From Nonomuraea thailandensis (lineage in GTDB: Bacteria > Actinomycetota > Actinomycetes > Streptosporangiales > Streptosporangiaceae): a stretch of DNA of 64,000 bases. The stretch lies in assembly GCF_024172165.1 (NCBI RefSeq), contig NZ_JAMZEB010000002.1, positions 12,421,501 to 12,485,500 on the forward strand, in the 5' to 3' direction. Below, in pieces: positions 34,057 to 41,530 of the stretch; the stretch's first letter is position 1, and each line of letters begins with the position of its first letter. The notes under the pieces are model-generated. The model made no database searches. It had not been told where the DNA came from and saw only the letters and a program-made list of their open reading frames with translations. The translations under genes and the position numbers were made by a program.

Positions 34057-35418
34057 TCAGTCGCCGGGCGAGTGGCGGGCGGCGCTCGTTGCGGAGTTCC
34101 GTGCCAGCCACGTCATGAGGTGGTGCCACGCCTCACGACGTGCCCGGTCGAGCGCCGGCTCCGGGACCCACTCCCGGTTCCACGCCCGCAGGGTGCGGGT
34201 GAGCGTCGCGAGGAAGCGCCGGCCGGACGGCGTGACCCCGTCGGCGGCGGTGCAGGTACGCGCACCCGACAACGCCGCCATGCGCCAGCGGGCGAACTGG
34301 GCGTGAGCGTGCGCCGCGGCCTGCCCTGACTCCTGCCAGCGCTGGCGACGCCAGAAGCCGCTGACGCCGAGATGGGCGTAAACGCCCTGCAACAGGCCGC
34401 CCAGCGGCCGCGGATCATCGCGCCAGGGTGCGTAGTAGCGCCGCTCGTCCTCGGGGTCCATCAGGGGGAGGGCGTCGAGCAGAGCCACGAGCTTGGCGTG
34501 CTGAAGCTCGTGGGCGAGGGTCAGGGCGAAGGAGAGAGCGTTCGGCGGAAGGGACAACACGGATGCACCGAAGAGCCGGGGGTCGGTACCGCTGCGCTGT
34601 CCCTGGGGAAGCGGGCGCAGCGGGATCAGGGTCCGTAGCACTGCTTGCAGTTCCGCGGCGGTGGTCCAGTGGTGGCGTACGAGGATCGTCCAGGATGCCT
34701 CCAGCCTCGACTGCCAGAGCGTGAGCTCGGCAGGGGACACCCGCTCGGAGAAGTCAGTCTGGTCGCTCAGGCGATGAGGGTCGAGATCGTCCAGAGTGAC
34801 GGTCAGGCTGGCGCCGTCGGCGGATGCGGACAGACGGCGCAGCCCTCGCCAGTCGTCCGCGTCCCGGTGCGAGAGGGACGGCAAGCGCACCTGGCCATGC
34901 CGCCCGATGATCTCGGCTCCGGACGGTCCCGTGCGGATGGTCACTTCGTAGCGCATCGGCAGTGCGCTGCGGTCGGTGCTCAGCCGGGCCTGCCCGAGTG
35001 AGGGCAGCGTCAGCACCCGTCCGTGTGCGACGACGGGGATGGAGTGCCGTGACCCAGCCCTGATGGCGGCCGCCGCCGCCAAGGCGGCGAGCTGCCCGGG
35101 ATGGGCACGGAAGGGATGTACGTCGCGCAGGGCCAGCACGGTGCTCCTGGCCCAGGCGCCGGTCGTGGGGTAGGCGAGGACGGCCTCGACAGCGCCGGGC
35201 GAGATGTGCTGGATGGACGCGAGCAGGTCGTAGGCCCGGGCGGCGGCCTCTGCTTCCGGGTGGCGGGCGGCCTCGGATTCGAGGACGACGCCGCGCAGGA
35301 ACAGCAGGGTCTTGCTGGTCTCGACCGCCGTGAGGCGGCGCGCTGCCCGGTAACCTCCCGCGCCGCGGGCCAGCGCCGTGAAGACGTCGTCGGGGATGTC
35401 GCAGGCAGGCGGCATCAT
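34057..35418 (-). CDS. Stand-alone HEXXH-motif protein of the FxSxx-COOH system
   Basis: A 453-residue protein whose ATG (35418) overlaps the stop of the radical SAM gene (ATGA), so the two are coupled. The zinc-protease-like motif HELQH is intact at residues 303-307, followed by PWRDDPRPLGGLLQGVYAHLGV, which may carry the third ligand. It matches the family described as HEXXH-motif putative peptide-modification proteins. In many FxSxx loci, as I recall, this domain is fused to FxsB and has lost the HEXXH residues; here it is separate and the motif is whole. It could be a leader peptidase or a structural partner of the maturase. Confidence 0.8.
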   Translation of the reverse strand: MMPPACDIPDDVFTALARGAGGYRAARRLTAVETSKTLLFLRGVVLESEAARHPEAEAAARAYDLLASIQHISPGAVEAVLAYPTTGAWARSTVLALRDVHPFRAHPGQLAALAAAAAIRAGSRHSIPVVAHGRVLTLPSLGQARLSTDRSALPMRYEVTIRTGPSGAEIIGRHGQVRLPSLSHRDADDWRGLRRLSASADGASLTVTLDDLDPHRLSDQTDFSERVSPAELTLWQSRLEASWTILVRHHWTTAAELQAVLRTLIPLRPLPQGQRSGTDPRLFGASVLSLPPNALSFALTLAHELQHAKLVALLDALPLMDPEDERRYYAPWRDDPRPLGGLLQGVYAHLGVSGFWRRQRWQESGQAAAHAHAQFARWRMAALSGARTCTAADGVTPSGRRFLATLTRTLRAWNREWVPEPALDRARREAWHHLMTWLARNSATSAARHSPGD

Positions 35419-36656
35419 CTGCGGTCCCGCAGGTACTGCACGCGCGCCGCGAGATCGGTACGCAAGGCGCCGGCGATGTGGGTCACCAGACGATACAGAT
35501 CTGGACAGTAGACGGAAGGGTTGGCGAAACCCGTTCCCACGCGGTAGCGGTGGGCGTAGAGACCGGCGCCGCAGGCCCGGTTGATCCGGCAGGACCGGCA
35601 CTGCGGGGACAGCGCCAGCTCGCCGATCTGCCGCGCCATGATCGAGGGCAGCGTCAGGGCCTCGTCGAAGGAGTTGCGGGAGACATGCAAGCCGGTCGCG
35701 CCGGCTCCGGAGTAGGCGGACTTCAGCGCGTCGGACTGCTCGATGGCTCCATCGGTCTCCACCACGATGATCGCCACCGGGGCCAGGCCCACGACCTCGC
35801 TGGCCGGCACACCGCCGAGCAGCACCTGCATGATCTCTTCGAACAGGCGTACCTGCGTTTCCCTGCGCGGCGCGTGGTACCAGCGGTCGAACACGGACGT
35901 CAGCCATTCACCGTACGGGGCCTCCGGTGAGGCGGTATCCCGGCCTGGCGGGGGAGCGGACCAGTTTCCGTGCGGCAGGAGGAAATTCACGGCCGGCGGG
36001 TCGAAGGCCAGCAGCGCCTCATATGTTTCGCATGGATCATTGCCCAGATCAATCGTGCAGAGCAGTCCGTCGAACAGGTGCCTGAATGTGCCGGTGAGGT
36101 TCTCCAGCGCCGGCATCATCGCCTGATGACTGCCGCGGCCGCTCGGAAAGCGGCGATGCAGGTCGTGCGCGGCGGCGGCGCCGTCCAGGCTCACGCCGAC
36201 CAGGATGTTCAGGCGGTCGAAGAGGGTGAGATATCCGGTGTCCAGCTCCACGCCGTTGGTTTGCGCATGAAAGGTTATCCGTATATCGGGGCCGACCTGA
36301 CGGCGTATGGAATTCACCAGGTGTTCGATCAGCCGGGGGCCCGCGAGCAGCGGCTCTCCGCCGTGGAACACCACTTGGGCGGAGGTGAGGCCATGGTCGT
36401 GGAGGTGCTCGGCGATCCGGGCGGCGGTCTGGCCGGCGACGGCAGGTGACATGCGGACCGGCCTGCCCCGCCAGCTCTGGTCGGCCATCTCGTACATGTA
36501 GCAGTAATCGCAGGCAAGATTGCATCGGCTGTGAATCTTGAGCACGAATTCACGGAATGGTGTCGGTTCCCAGCCCGTGTTTCGGAGCGCCTTAACATCC
36601 AGGGTGGCCGGCCATTCCTCGTCGTCTCGAGGCGCGAGCTCGTCACCTGCTGTCAC
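35415..36656 (-). CDS. fxsB: FxsB-type radical SAM/SPASM peptide maturase
   Basis: A 413-residue radical SAM enzyme from GTG 36656 (SD GGAGG at 36661-36665). The cluster-binding cysteines are C45, C49 and C52 in RCNLACDYCYMYE; VVFHGGEPLL is the conserved SAM-binding GGEP. The C-terminal SPASM part has CRSCRINRACGAG and a later YCPDLY, giving ligands for auxiliary Fe-S clusters. FxsB enzymes form Phe-Ser three-residue cyclophanes on the C-terminus of the precursor. The usual metallohydrolase extension is encoded by the next, overlapping gene. A well-formed promoter is at 36728-36756. Confidence 0.88.
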   Translation of the reverse strand: MTAGDELAPRDDEEWPATLDVKALRNTGWEPTPFREFVLKIHSRCNLACDYCYMYEMADQSWRGRPVRMSPAVAGQTAARIAEHLHDHGLTSAQVVFHGGEPLLAGPRLIEHLVNSIRRQVGPDIRITFHAQTNGVELDTGYLTLFDRLNILVGVSLDGAAAAHDLHRRFPSGRGSHQAMMPALENLTGTFRHLFDGLLCTIDLGNDPCETYEALLAFDPPAVNFLLPHGNWSAPPPGRDTASPEAPYGEWLTSVFDRWYHAPRRETQVRLFEEIMQVLLGGVPASEVVGLAPVAIIVVETDGAIEQSDALKSAYSGAGATGLHVSRNSFDEALTLPSIMARQIGELALSPQCRSCRINRACGAGLYAHRYRVGTGFANPSVYCPDLYRLVTHIAGALRTDLAARVQYLRDRR

Positions 36657-36660
36657 ACAG

Positions 36661-36677
36661 CCTCCCGGACAAGGAGG
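36661..36677 (-). promoter_or_regulatory. Possible hairpin masking the ribosome binding site of fxsB
   Basis: On the minus strand CCTCC (36677-36673) can pair with the GGAGG Shine-Dalgarno (36665-36661) across a 7-base loop, four bases before the GTG start. This could limit translation of the maturase unless opened by a trans factor or an upstream ribosome. Confidence 0.35.
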
Positions 36678-36727
36678 ATGTGGCTCCTTACCGCGGTGAT
36701 CTGCACCAAAGTGGACCCCACGCCGAC

Positions 36728-36756
36728 AGGCTAAAACGTACGGTGTACCGCGTCAA
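36728..36756 (-). promoter_or_regulatory. Promoter of the fxsB-HEXXH operon
   Basis: On the minus strand TTGACG (36756-36751) and TAGCCT (36733-36728) are 17 bases apart, a good SigA/HrdB-type promoter. Transcription should start near 36721, giving a leader of about 65 bases. The spacer holds GTAC-N3-GTAC, which could be a regulator site. This separates fxsB from the WD40 gene upstream. Confidence 0.55.
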
Positions 36757-36843
36757 AAGTCGCATATTACGTCTGTGCTGAGATTTCTCTGTCCGGCCAC
36801 GTGAGGTGGACCGGCGACGGCGGCTCATGCGGCGTAGGTGTGC

Positions 36844-37714
36844 TCAGGCGAGGCTCCACATCCGGATCGTGGCGTCGAGACTGCCGGAGACGACGACGGG
36901 GTGCCGTCCTCGCGGGTGCCCACGGCCAGAGCGCTGATGTCGCCGGTGTGGCCGGTGAAGGAGCCGCCAAGGGGCCGGCCGCTGTCGAGGTTGCGCGCGA
37001 CCACGTTGCGGTCGTCGCCACCCGAGATGATGACCGGGGTGCCGTCGCCGTCCTTGGCCGTCACGACGACGGGATGGTGGGCGTCTCCTTCATGCGTGAG
37101 GGCCTCCCCGAGGGGCCGGCCCGACTCCAGGCTCCAGATACGCAGCGTCGCTGGTGGGCTTCCCTCGTCCAGCGGGAAGTACGGGATCTCCGCCGAGATC
37201 ACGATGCGCTGTCCATCGCTGCGCGCCCCGATCGCGATCCCGTACACCATGCAGGTGAAGCAGGTGTTGAAAGGCTTGCCGATGGGTCTACGCGTGTCGA
37301 GGCTCCAGATCCGCATCCTTGAGTCAGTGCTGCCGGTCACAAAGATGGGCTTCCCATCGGCGCTCTTGGTGACCTCGATCTCCATGACCGTGGAACAGTG
37401 CCCCCACCATGGCTTGCCGATGAGCTTGCCGGTGTTGAGGTTCCACATCCGTACGGTGCCGTCTCGCCGCCGGAGACGATGACAGGAGTGCCGTCGCTGC
37501 GCTCGCCGATCGCCAGCGCGGTGATGCCGCGTGCGTGGCCCTTCAGCGGTCCGCGCAGCTCACTGCCGAAGGGCGGAGCCTCTGCGGACCTGGCAGATTG
37601 GCCGGCGACCGGCGTCGCCATCACCATGGGCGTGTGCCAGCACGTGCCTGCTGCCAGGAGACCCAGTGCGACCGCCGGCGTTCCGGCACTCGTCCTCACC
37701 GCGCGTCGCGCCAT
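36844..37714 (-). pseudogene. Secreted WD40-repeat protein gene with two single-base frameshifts
   Basis: Read from ATG 37714 (AGGACAGGGAG upstream) the protein has a signal-like N-terminus and the first WD40 unit, then loses frame at about 37463, where GGE-TAPYG should continue as GGE-DGTVRMWNLNTG. The restored frame continues for four more WD40 units (MRIWSLDTRRPIGKP, LRIWSLESGRPLGEA, GRPLGGSFTGHTGDI) until about 36897, where a second missing base turns VVVSGSLDATIRMWSLA-stop into nonsense. With both bases restored the protein would be about 290 residues and end at 36844. Either the gene is broken or the assembly has two one-base errors. It precedes fxsB on the same strand. Confidence 0.75.
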
Positions 37715-37962
37715 CTCCCTGTCCTTCCAGGCGTTCTGCCCCGGAGCCCTGATCGTGATCACGAGCAGGCGTCACTGTAGCGGCCCGGGATCCCTGTTCC
37801 GGAGGAGCGGACGCTTGCCGCGGCCTGCGCAGGAGGGGTCTGCGAGACGGGCGTGTGCAAGCGGACCGATTCGGGTTGCAACCCCCGGATCCCCACCAGG
37901 GATGAACAACCTTCTCGAACACCCCTAAGATCGTCGGGCCCGGCTTGAGGAGGAAGTGACCC

Positions 37963-39807
37963 ATGGAACGCCGACGTTTCCTGGCCCTGGCAGGCGCCGC
38001 CGGTCTTGGCGCCGCGACCGGACACGTCGCCGCCCCCGCCCAGGCCGCGAGCTACCCCTACTACGACGGCGGCATTCCCGACGAGGCGCACACCAAGCTG
38101 GGTGAGCTGGCCGCGTACGGGGTCACGGCGCTCGCGTTCACCCCGTCCGGCGGCTGGGTCGTCGTCACGCAGGACGGCCGGTACTTCGCGCGCGGCATCC
38201 CCGACGCCTGCTTCGCCGAGATCGGCAGGCTCAGCGAGGCAGGCAGGAAGATCAACTGTGTGGCCTTCCCGCCGGAGGGCGGCGACCGGTGGGTGATCGC
38301 CACGGACCGGGGGGTGACGGCGCGCGGCATCCCCGAGGCGTGCGAGCTGCGCATCGACGCCTTCTACCAGGCCGGGCAGCAGGTCGTGGACGTCGCCTTC
38401 CCGCCCGCCGGCGGCGACCGCTGGGTGGTGGCCGCCTCCGCCGGTTACTACGCCAAGGGTGTGGACGACGAGTGCTACCAGATGATGCGCAACCTCACGC
38501 AGGGCGGGCGCCGCATCACCCGGGTCGCCTTCCCCCGCGCCGGCGGCTGGACGGTCGTGGCCCAGGACGAGTTCCACGCCCGCGGCATCCCCGACGCCTG
38601 CTTCGACCGCATGAACACCCTGGCGGCCGGCGGCTGGCAGGTGCACGGTATGGCCTTCTCGCCGTCCGGCGGCTGGGCGCTGGCCTCGCGCGGCAAGGTG
38701 CCGTCGCTGCCCGCCGACAAGGTGCGCCAGGTCGAGAACGCCGTCGGCGGCTCGACGATCTGGCAGCGGATGAACGCGTACCGGACGCCCGGGGTCGCGG
38801 TCGCGGTGGTCGTCGGCAACAAGATCGCCTGGTCGACCGGGTACGGCCGGCTGGAGGCCGGCGGCGCCGCGGCGGCCCATCCCGAGACCGCGTTCCAGGC
38901 CGCCTCGATCAGCAAGGCCGTCAGCGCGATCGGCGTCCTGCGCCTGCTGCAGACCCGGAAGATCGCGCTCGGCGCCGACATCCGCCCCTACCTCGGCTGG
39001 ACCCTGCCGCGCCGTTCCTGCGTGACCTCCACGGCGGTGCCCACGATCGACCGGATGCTCACGCACCGCGCGGGCGTGATCGGCCGCGGCTCCACCACCC
39101 CGGCGAGCGCCTGCACCGGGTTCGACGCGGGCGGGGGCGGCTTCCCCGGTTACGGCCCTGACGCGGCCGTCCCCACGCTGCTGCAGATCATGAACGGCGG
39201 GGGCAACACCCCGAAGATCGAGCTGACCACCGCGCCGGGCGCCGAGTACCACTACTCCGGAGCCGGGTTCGTGCTCCTGCAGCGGATGGTGGAGCAGCAG
39301 ACCGGCCTGACGCTGGCGCAGTACATGCAGCAGGAGGTGTTCGCGCCGCTCGGCATGACCACCAGCTCCTACGCCCTCAGCCCCGGGTTCGAGCAGGCCG
39401 CCGGCCATACCGCCGCCGGCGCGGTGATCCCCGGCGAACGCAACCGCTACCCGGAGTCGGCCGCCGCCGGCCTCTACACCAACGTGCTGGACCTGTGCCG
39501 CCTGGTGTCCTACCTCAACCGGGCCTACACCGCCTCCGGCGACCTCGCCGGCCCGCTCACCAGGGCCTCGGTCCGTACGCTGCTCAGCCAGGGCCCCCAG
39601 CCCGGCATGGGCCGCGGCCTGTTCCTCGCCGGCGCGGGCACCGACGGCTTCTCCTACGGCCACGACGGCTCCAACTACGGCTTCAGGTCCGTGTTCACCG
39701 GCTACCCGAAGCTCGGCGCGGGCTTCGCCGTCCTGGCCAACGGCAGCAGCACGAGCCTGGTCACCGAGGTCGCCGCCGCCGTCAGGAAGGTGTACGGCTG
39801 GCCCTGA
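37963..39807 (+). CDS. Tat-exported serine hydrolase (beta-lactamase class C family) with an N-terminal repeat domain
   Basis: A 614-residue protein; ATG 37963 follows GAGGAGGAAG. The signal is Tat-like (RRRFLALAGAAGLGAATG, AxA at about 29). Residues 35-245 contain five repeats of about 45 residues built on ARGIPDACF and a VAFxPxGGWVVV strand, predicted beta-rich. The catalytic domain (255-610) has the SISK serine-lysine pair, a YSG in the Tyr position (AEYHYSGAG) and a GHDGSNYG near the C-terminus in place of KTG. The fold covers D-alanyl-D-alanine peptidases and esterases. The repeat domain probably binds cell wall or substrate. It is a single gene. Confidence 0.87.
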   Translation: MERRRFLALAGAAGLGAATGHVAAPAQAASYPYYDGGIPDEAHTKLGELAAYGVTALAFTPSGGWVVVTQDGRYFARGIPDACFAEIGRLSEAGRKINCVAFPPEGGDRWVIATDRGVTARGIPEACELRIDAFYQAGQQVVDVAFPPAGGDRWVVAASAGYYAKGVDDECYQMMRNLTQGGRRITRVAFPRAGGWTVVAQDEFHARGIPDACFDRMNTLAAGGWQVHGMAFSPSGGWALASRGKVPSLPADKVRQVENAVGGSTIWQRMNAYRTPGVAVAVVVGNKIAWSTGYGRLEAGGAAAAHPETAFQAASISKAVSAIGVLRLLQTRKIALGADIRPYLGWTLPRRSCVTSTAVPTIDRMLTHRAGVIGRGSTTPASACTGFDAGGGGFPGYGPDAAVPTLLQIMNGGGNTPKIELTTAPGAEYHYSGAGFVLLQRMVEQQTGLTLAQYMQQEVFAPLGMTTSSYALSPGFEQAAGHTAAGAVIPGERNRYPESAAAGLYTNVLDLCRLVSYLNRAYTASGDLAGPLTRASVRTLLSQGPQPGMGRGLFLAGAGTDGFSYGHDGSNYGFRSVFTGYPKLGAGFAVLANGSSTSLVTEVAAAVRKVYGWP

Positions 39808-39821
39808 CCCGCGCCAGCGGC

Positions 39822-40394
39822 TCAGACGTCGGTGATGTGCACCCGCTCGCCCTGCCGCCCGTAGAGGGCGATGGTCTCGGCGGGCATGTCGTCCCGGGCG
39901 TTGCCGATCCAGTGCGCGACGCCGGTGTCGAACTCCGCCGCCTCGCCCGCCGTCAGCACCGTCCGGGTGTCGGTGAGGACGAGCTGGACCGCCCCGTGCA
40001 GCACGTAGAACCACTCCCTGCCGGGGTGCCTGTGGAACTTCGGCGGCGGGAGCTGCGAGACGGGGGGATAGATCACCTTGTACGCCTGCACACCCCCCGT
40101 CTTCACCCCCAGCGGCACGAACGTCAGCCCGTGCTTGTGGAAGGCCCGCAGGTGCACCCGCGGGTCGCCGGTGGCCGGGGCGGCGACGAGCTCGTCGAGC
40201 GGCACGGAGTAGGCCCGGGCGAGCGGCAGGAGCTGTTCGAGAGTGGGGCGGATGTGCCCGCGTTCGAGCCGGGAGATGGTGCTCGGCGTGAGCCCCGTGC
40301 GCTCCGCCAGCTCGGCGAGGGTGATGCCGAGAGCCTTGCGGAAGTGCCGCAGCCTCGGGCCGACGTTCTGCAGTACCGCCTGGTCCTCCGTCAC
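39822..40394 (-). CDS. XRE-family regulator with a C-terminal cupin domain
   Basis: A 190-residue protein from GTG 40394. An N-terminal XRE helix-turn-helix (ITLAELAERTGLTPSTISRL, residues 23-42) is followed by a cupin with the metal-type motif KFHRHPGREWFYVLHG. These regulators sense a small ligand or metal-bound ligand and repress nearby catabolic or stress genes. Its start overlaps a TTGCA-N4-TGCAA dyad, pointing to autoregulation, and it is divergent from an epoxide-hydrolase-like gene 58 bases away that it probably controls. Confidence 0.88.
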   Translation of the reverse strand: MTEDQAVLQNVGPRLRHFRKALGITLAELAERTGLTPSTISRLERGHIRPTLEQLLPLARAYSVPLDELVAAPATGDPRVHLRAFHKHGLTFVPLGVKTGGVQAYKVIYPPVSQLPPPKFHRHPGREWFYVLHGAVQLVLTDTRTVLTAGEAAEFDTGVAHWIGNARDDMPAETIALYGRQGERVHITDV

Positions 40395-40396
40395 TC

Positions 40397-40410
40397 TTGC
40401 AATCCTGCAA
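40397..40410. promoter_or_regulatory. Probable operator of the XRE-cupin regulator
   Basis: TTGCA-N4-TGCAA forms a perfect dyad immediately before the GTG of the regulator gene and in the promoter of the divergent hydrolase gene. Position and symmetry suggest it is the binding site of the XRE protein. Confidence 0.45.
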
Positions 40411-40452
40411 AAAAGTGTGCACAACCGCAAGGCCGCAGCTCAAGCTGGGGGC

Positions 40453-41496
40453 ATGACACCGACTCGAAGCCGGCGGCGGCTGCTCCTCACGGCCGCCGCG
40501 CTGACCCTCTCACTCGCCGCGGGCGGCGCCGCCGGATGGCACCCGCCCGGCGGGGCGCCGGCCGCCGCCGCCTCGACGACCCCGCCGGCGGCCTCGTACG
40601 ACGCGGCGACCAGGCACGACGCGGCGTTCAACGCGACGTTCGAGCACCGGTTCGCGACCGTGCGCGGCGTGCGCATGCACTACGTCACGGGCGGCAGGGG
40701 CCCGGCGCTGGTGCTGCTGCACGGCTGGCCGCAGACCTGGTACGAATGGCGCAAGGTCCTGCCGGCGCTCGCCGAGCGTCACACCGTCTACGCCCTCGAT
40801 CTCCCCGGCCTCGGCGACAGCCAGGGCAGCCCGGCGAGCTTCGACAAGAAGACCCTGGCCCGTTACGTCCACGGCCTGCTGCGCGACCGGATCGGGCTGC
40901 GCGGCTTCGACCTGGTCGCGCACGACCTCGGCGGCGGGGTCGGATTCCAGTACGTCTCGCAGTTCCCCGAGCAGGTGAGGTCCTACGTGCACATGGACTA
41001 CCCGCTCCCCGGGCCGGAGCTGCCCGCCGCGCGGTACCGGACCTTCTCCTGGCACATGGCCTTCAACAGCCAGCGGGCCGTTCCCGAGCGGCTCATCGAC
41101 GATCCGGCGGACGTGCGCGAATACCTCACGGCGTTCTACCCGCAGGTCGCCCACGGCGGGGCGGCGTTCGGCGGCACGAGGACGAAGCAGCCCTTCACCG
41201 GCGCGGAGGTCGAGGAGTTCGTCCGCACCTACAGCCGCCGGGACGTCCTGCGCGCCGGATTCGAGCTCTACCGGAGCCTGGACGCGGACGAGCGCGACAA
41301 CGCCGCGGCCGCCCGCGTGGACACCCCGACGCTGCTCCTCACGGCCACCGGCTCACTCGCCGCCACCCGGCCGGCCGTGGCGCCCCTGCTGCGCAACATC
41401 ACGCGCGCGGCCGAGATCCCCGAGTCGGGGCACTGGCTCGCGGAGGAGAACCCCGAGGCGGTGGTGCGGGAGATCCTCTCGTTCACGGCCCGCTGA
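40453..41496 (+). CDS. Exported alpha/beta hydrolase, epoxide hydrolase-like
   Basis: A 347-residue protein with a twin-arginine signal (RSRRRLLLTAAALTLSLAAG). The hydrolase fold has the oxyanion-hole HGWPQTWYEWRKV, the nucleophile elbow VAHDLGGGVG with an Asp nucleophile, as in epoxide hydrolases and haloalkane dehalogenases, and a late ESGHWLAEENPE catalytic histidine. It stands alone, divergent from the XRE-cupin gene. Secretion suggests detoxification of an outside compound. Ribosome binding site is weak (GGGGG). Confidence 0.87.
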   Translation: MTPTRSRRRLLLTAAALTLSLAAGGAAGWHPPGGAPAAAASTTPPAASYDAATRHDAAFNATFEHRFATVRGVRMHYVTGGRGPALVLLHGWPQTWYEWRKVLPALAERHTVYALDLPGLGDSQGSPASFDKKTLARYVHGLLRDRIGLRGFDLVAHDLGGGVGFQYVSQFPEQVRSYVHMDYPLPGPELPAARYRTFSWHMAFNSQRAVPERLIDDPADVREYLTAFYPQVAHGGAAFGGTRTKQPFTGAEVEEFVRTYSRRDVLRAGFELYRSLDADERDNAAAARVDTPTLLLTATGSLAATRPAVAPLLRNITRAAEIPESGHWLAEENPEAVVREILSFTAR

Positions 41497-41530
41497 TGAA
41501 CGTGTCGGCGGGCGCGGCTGAGCACCGGCG

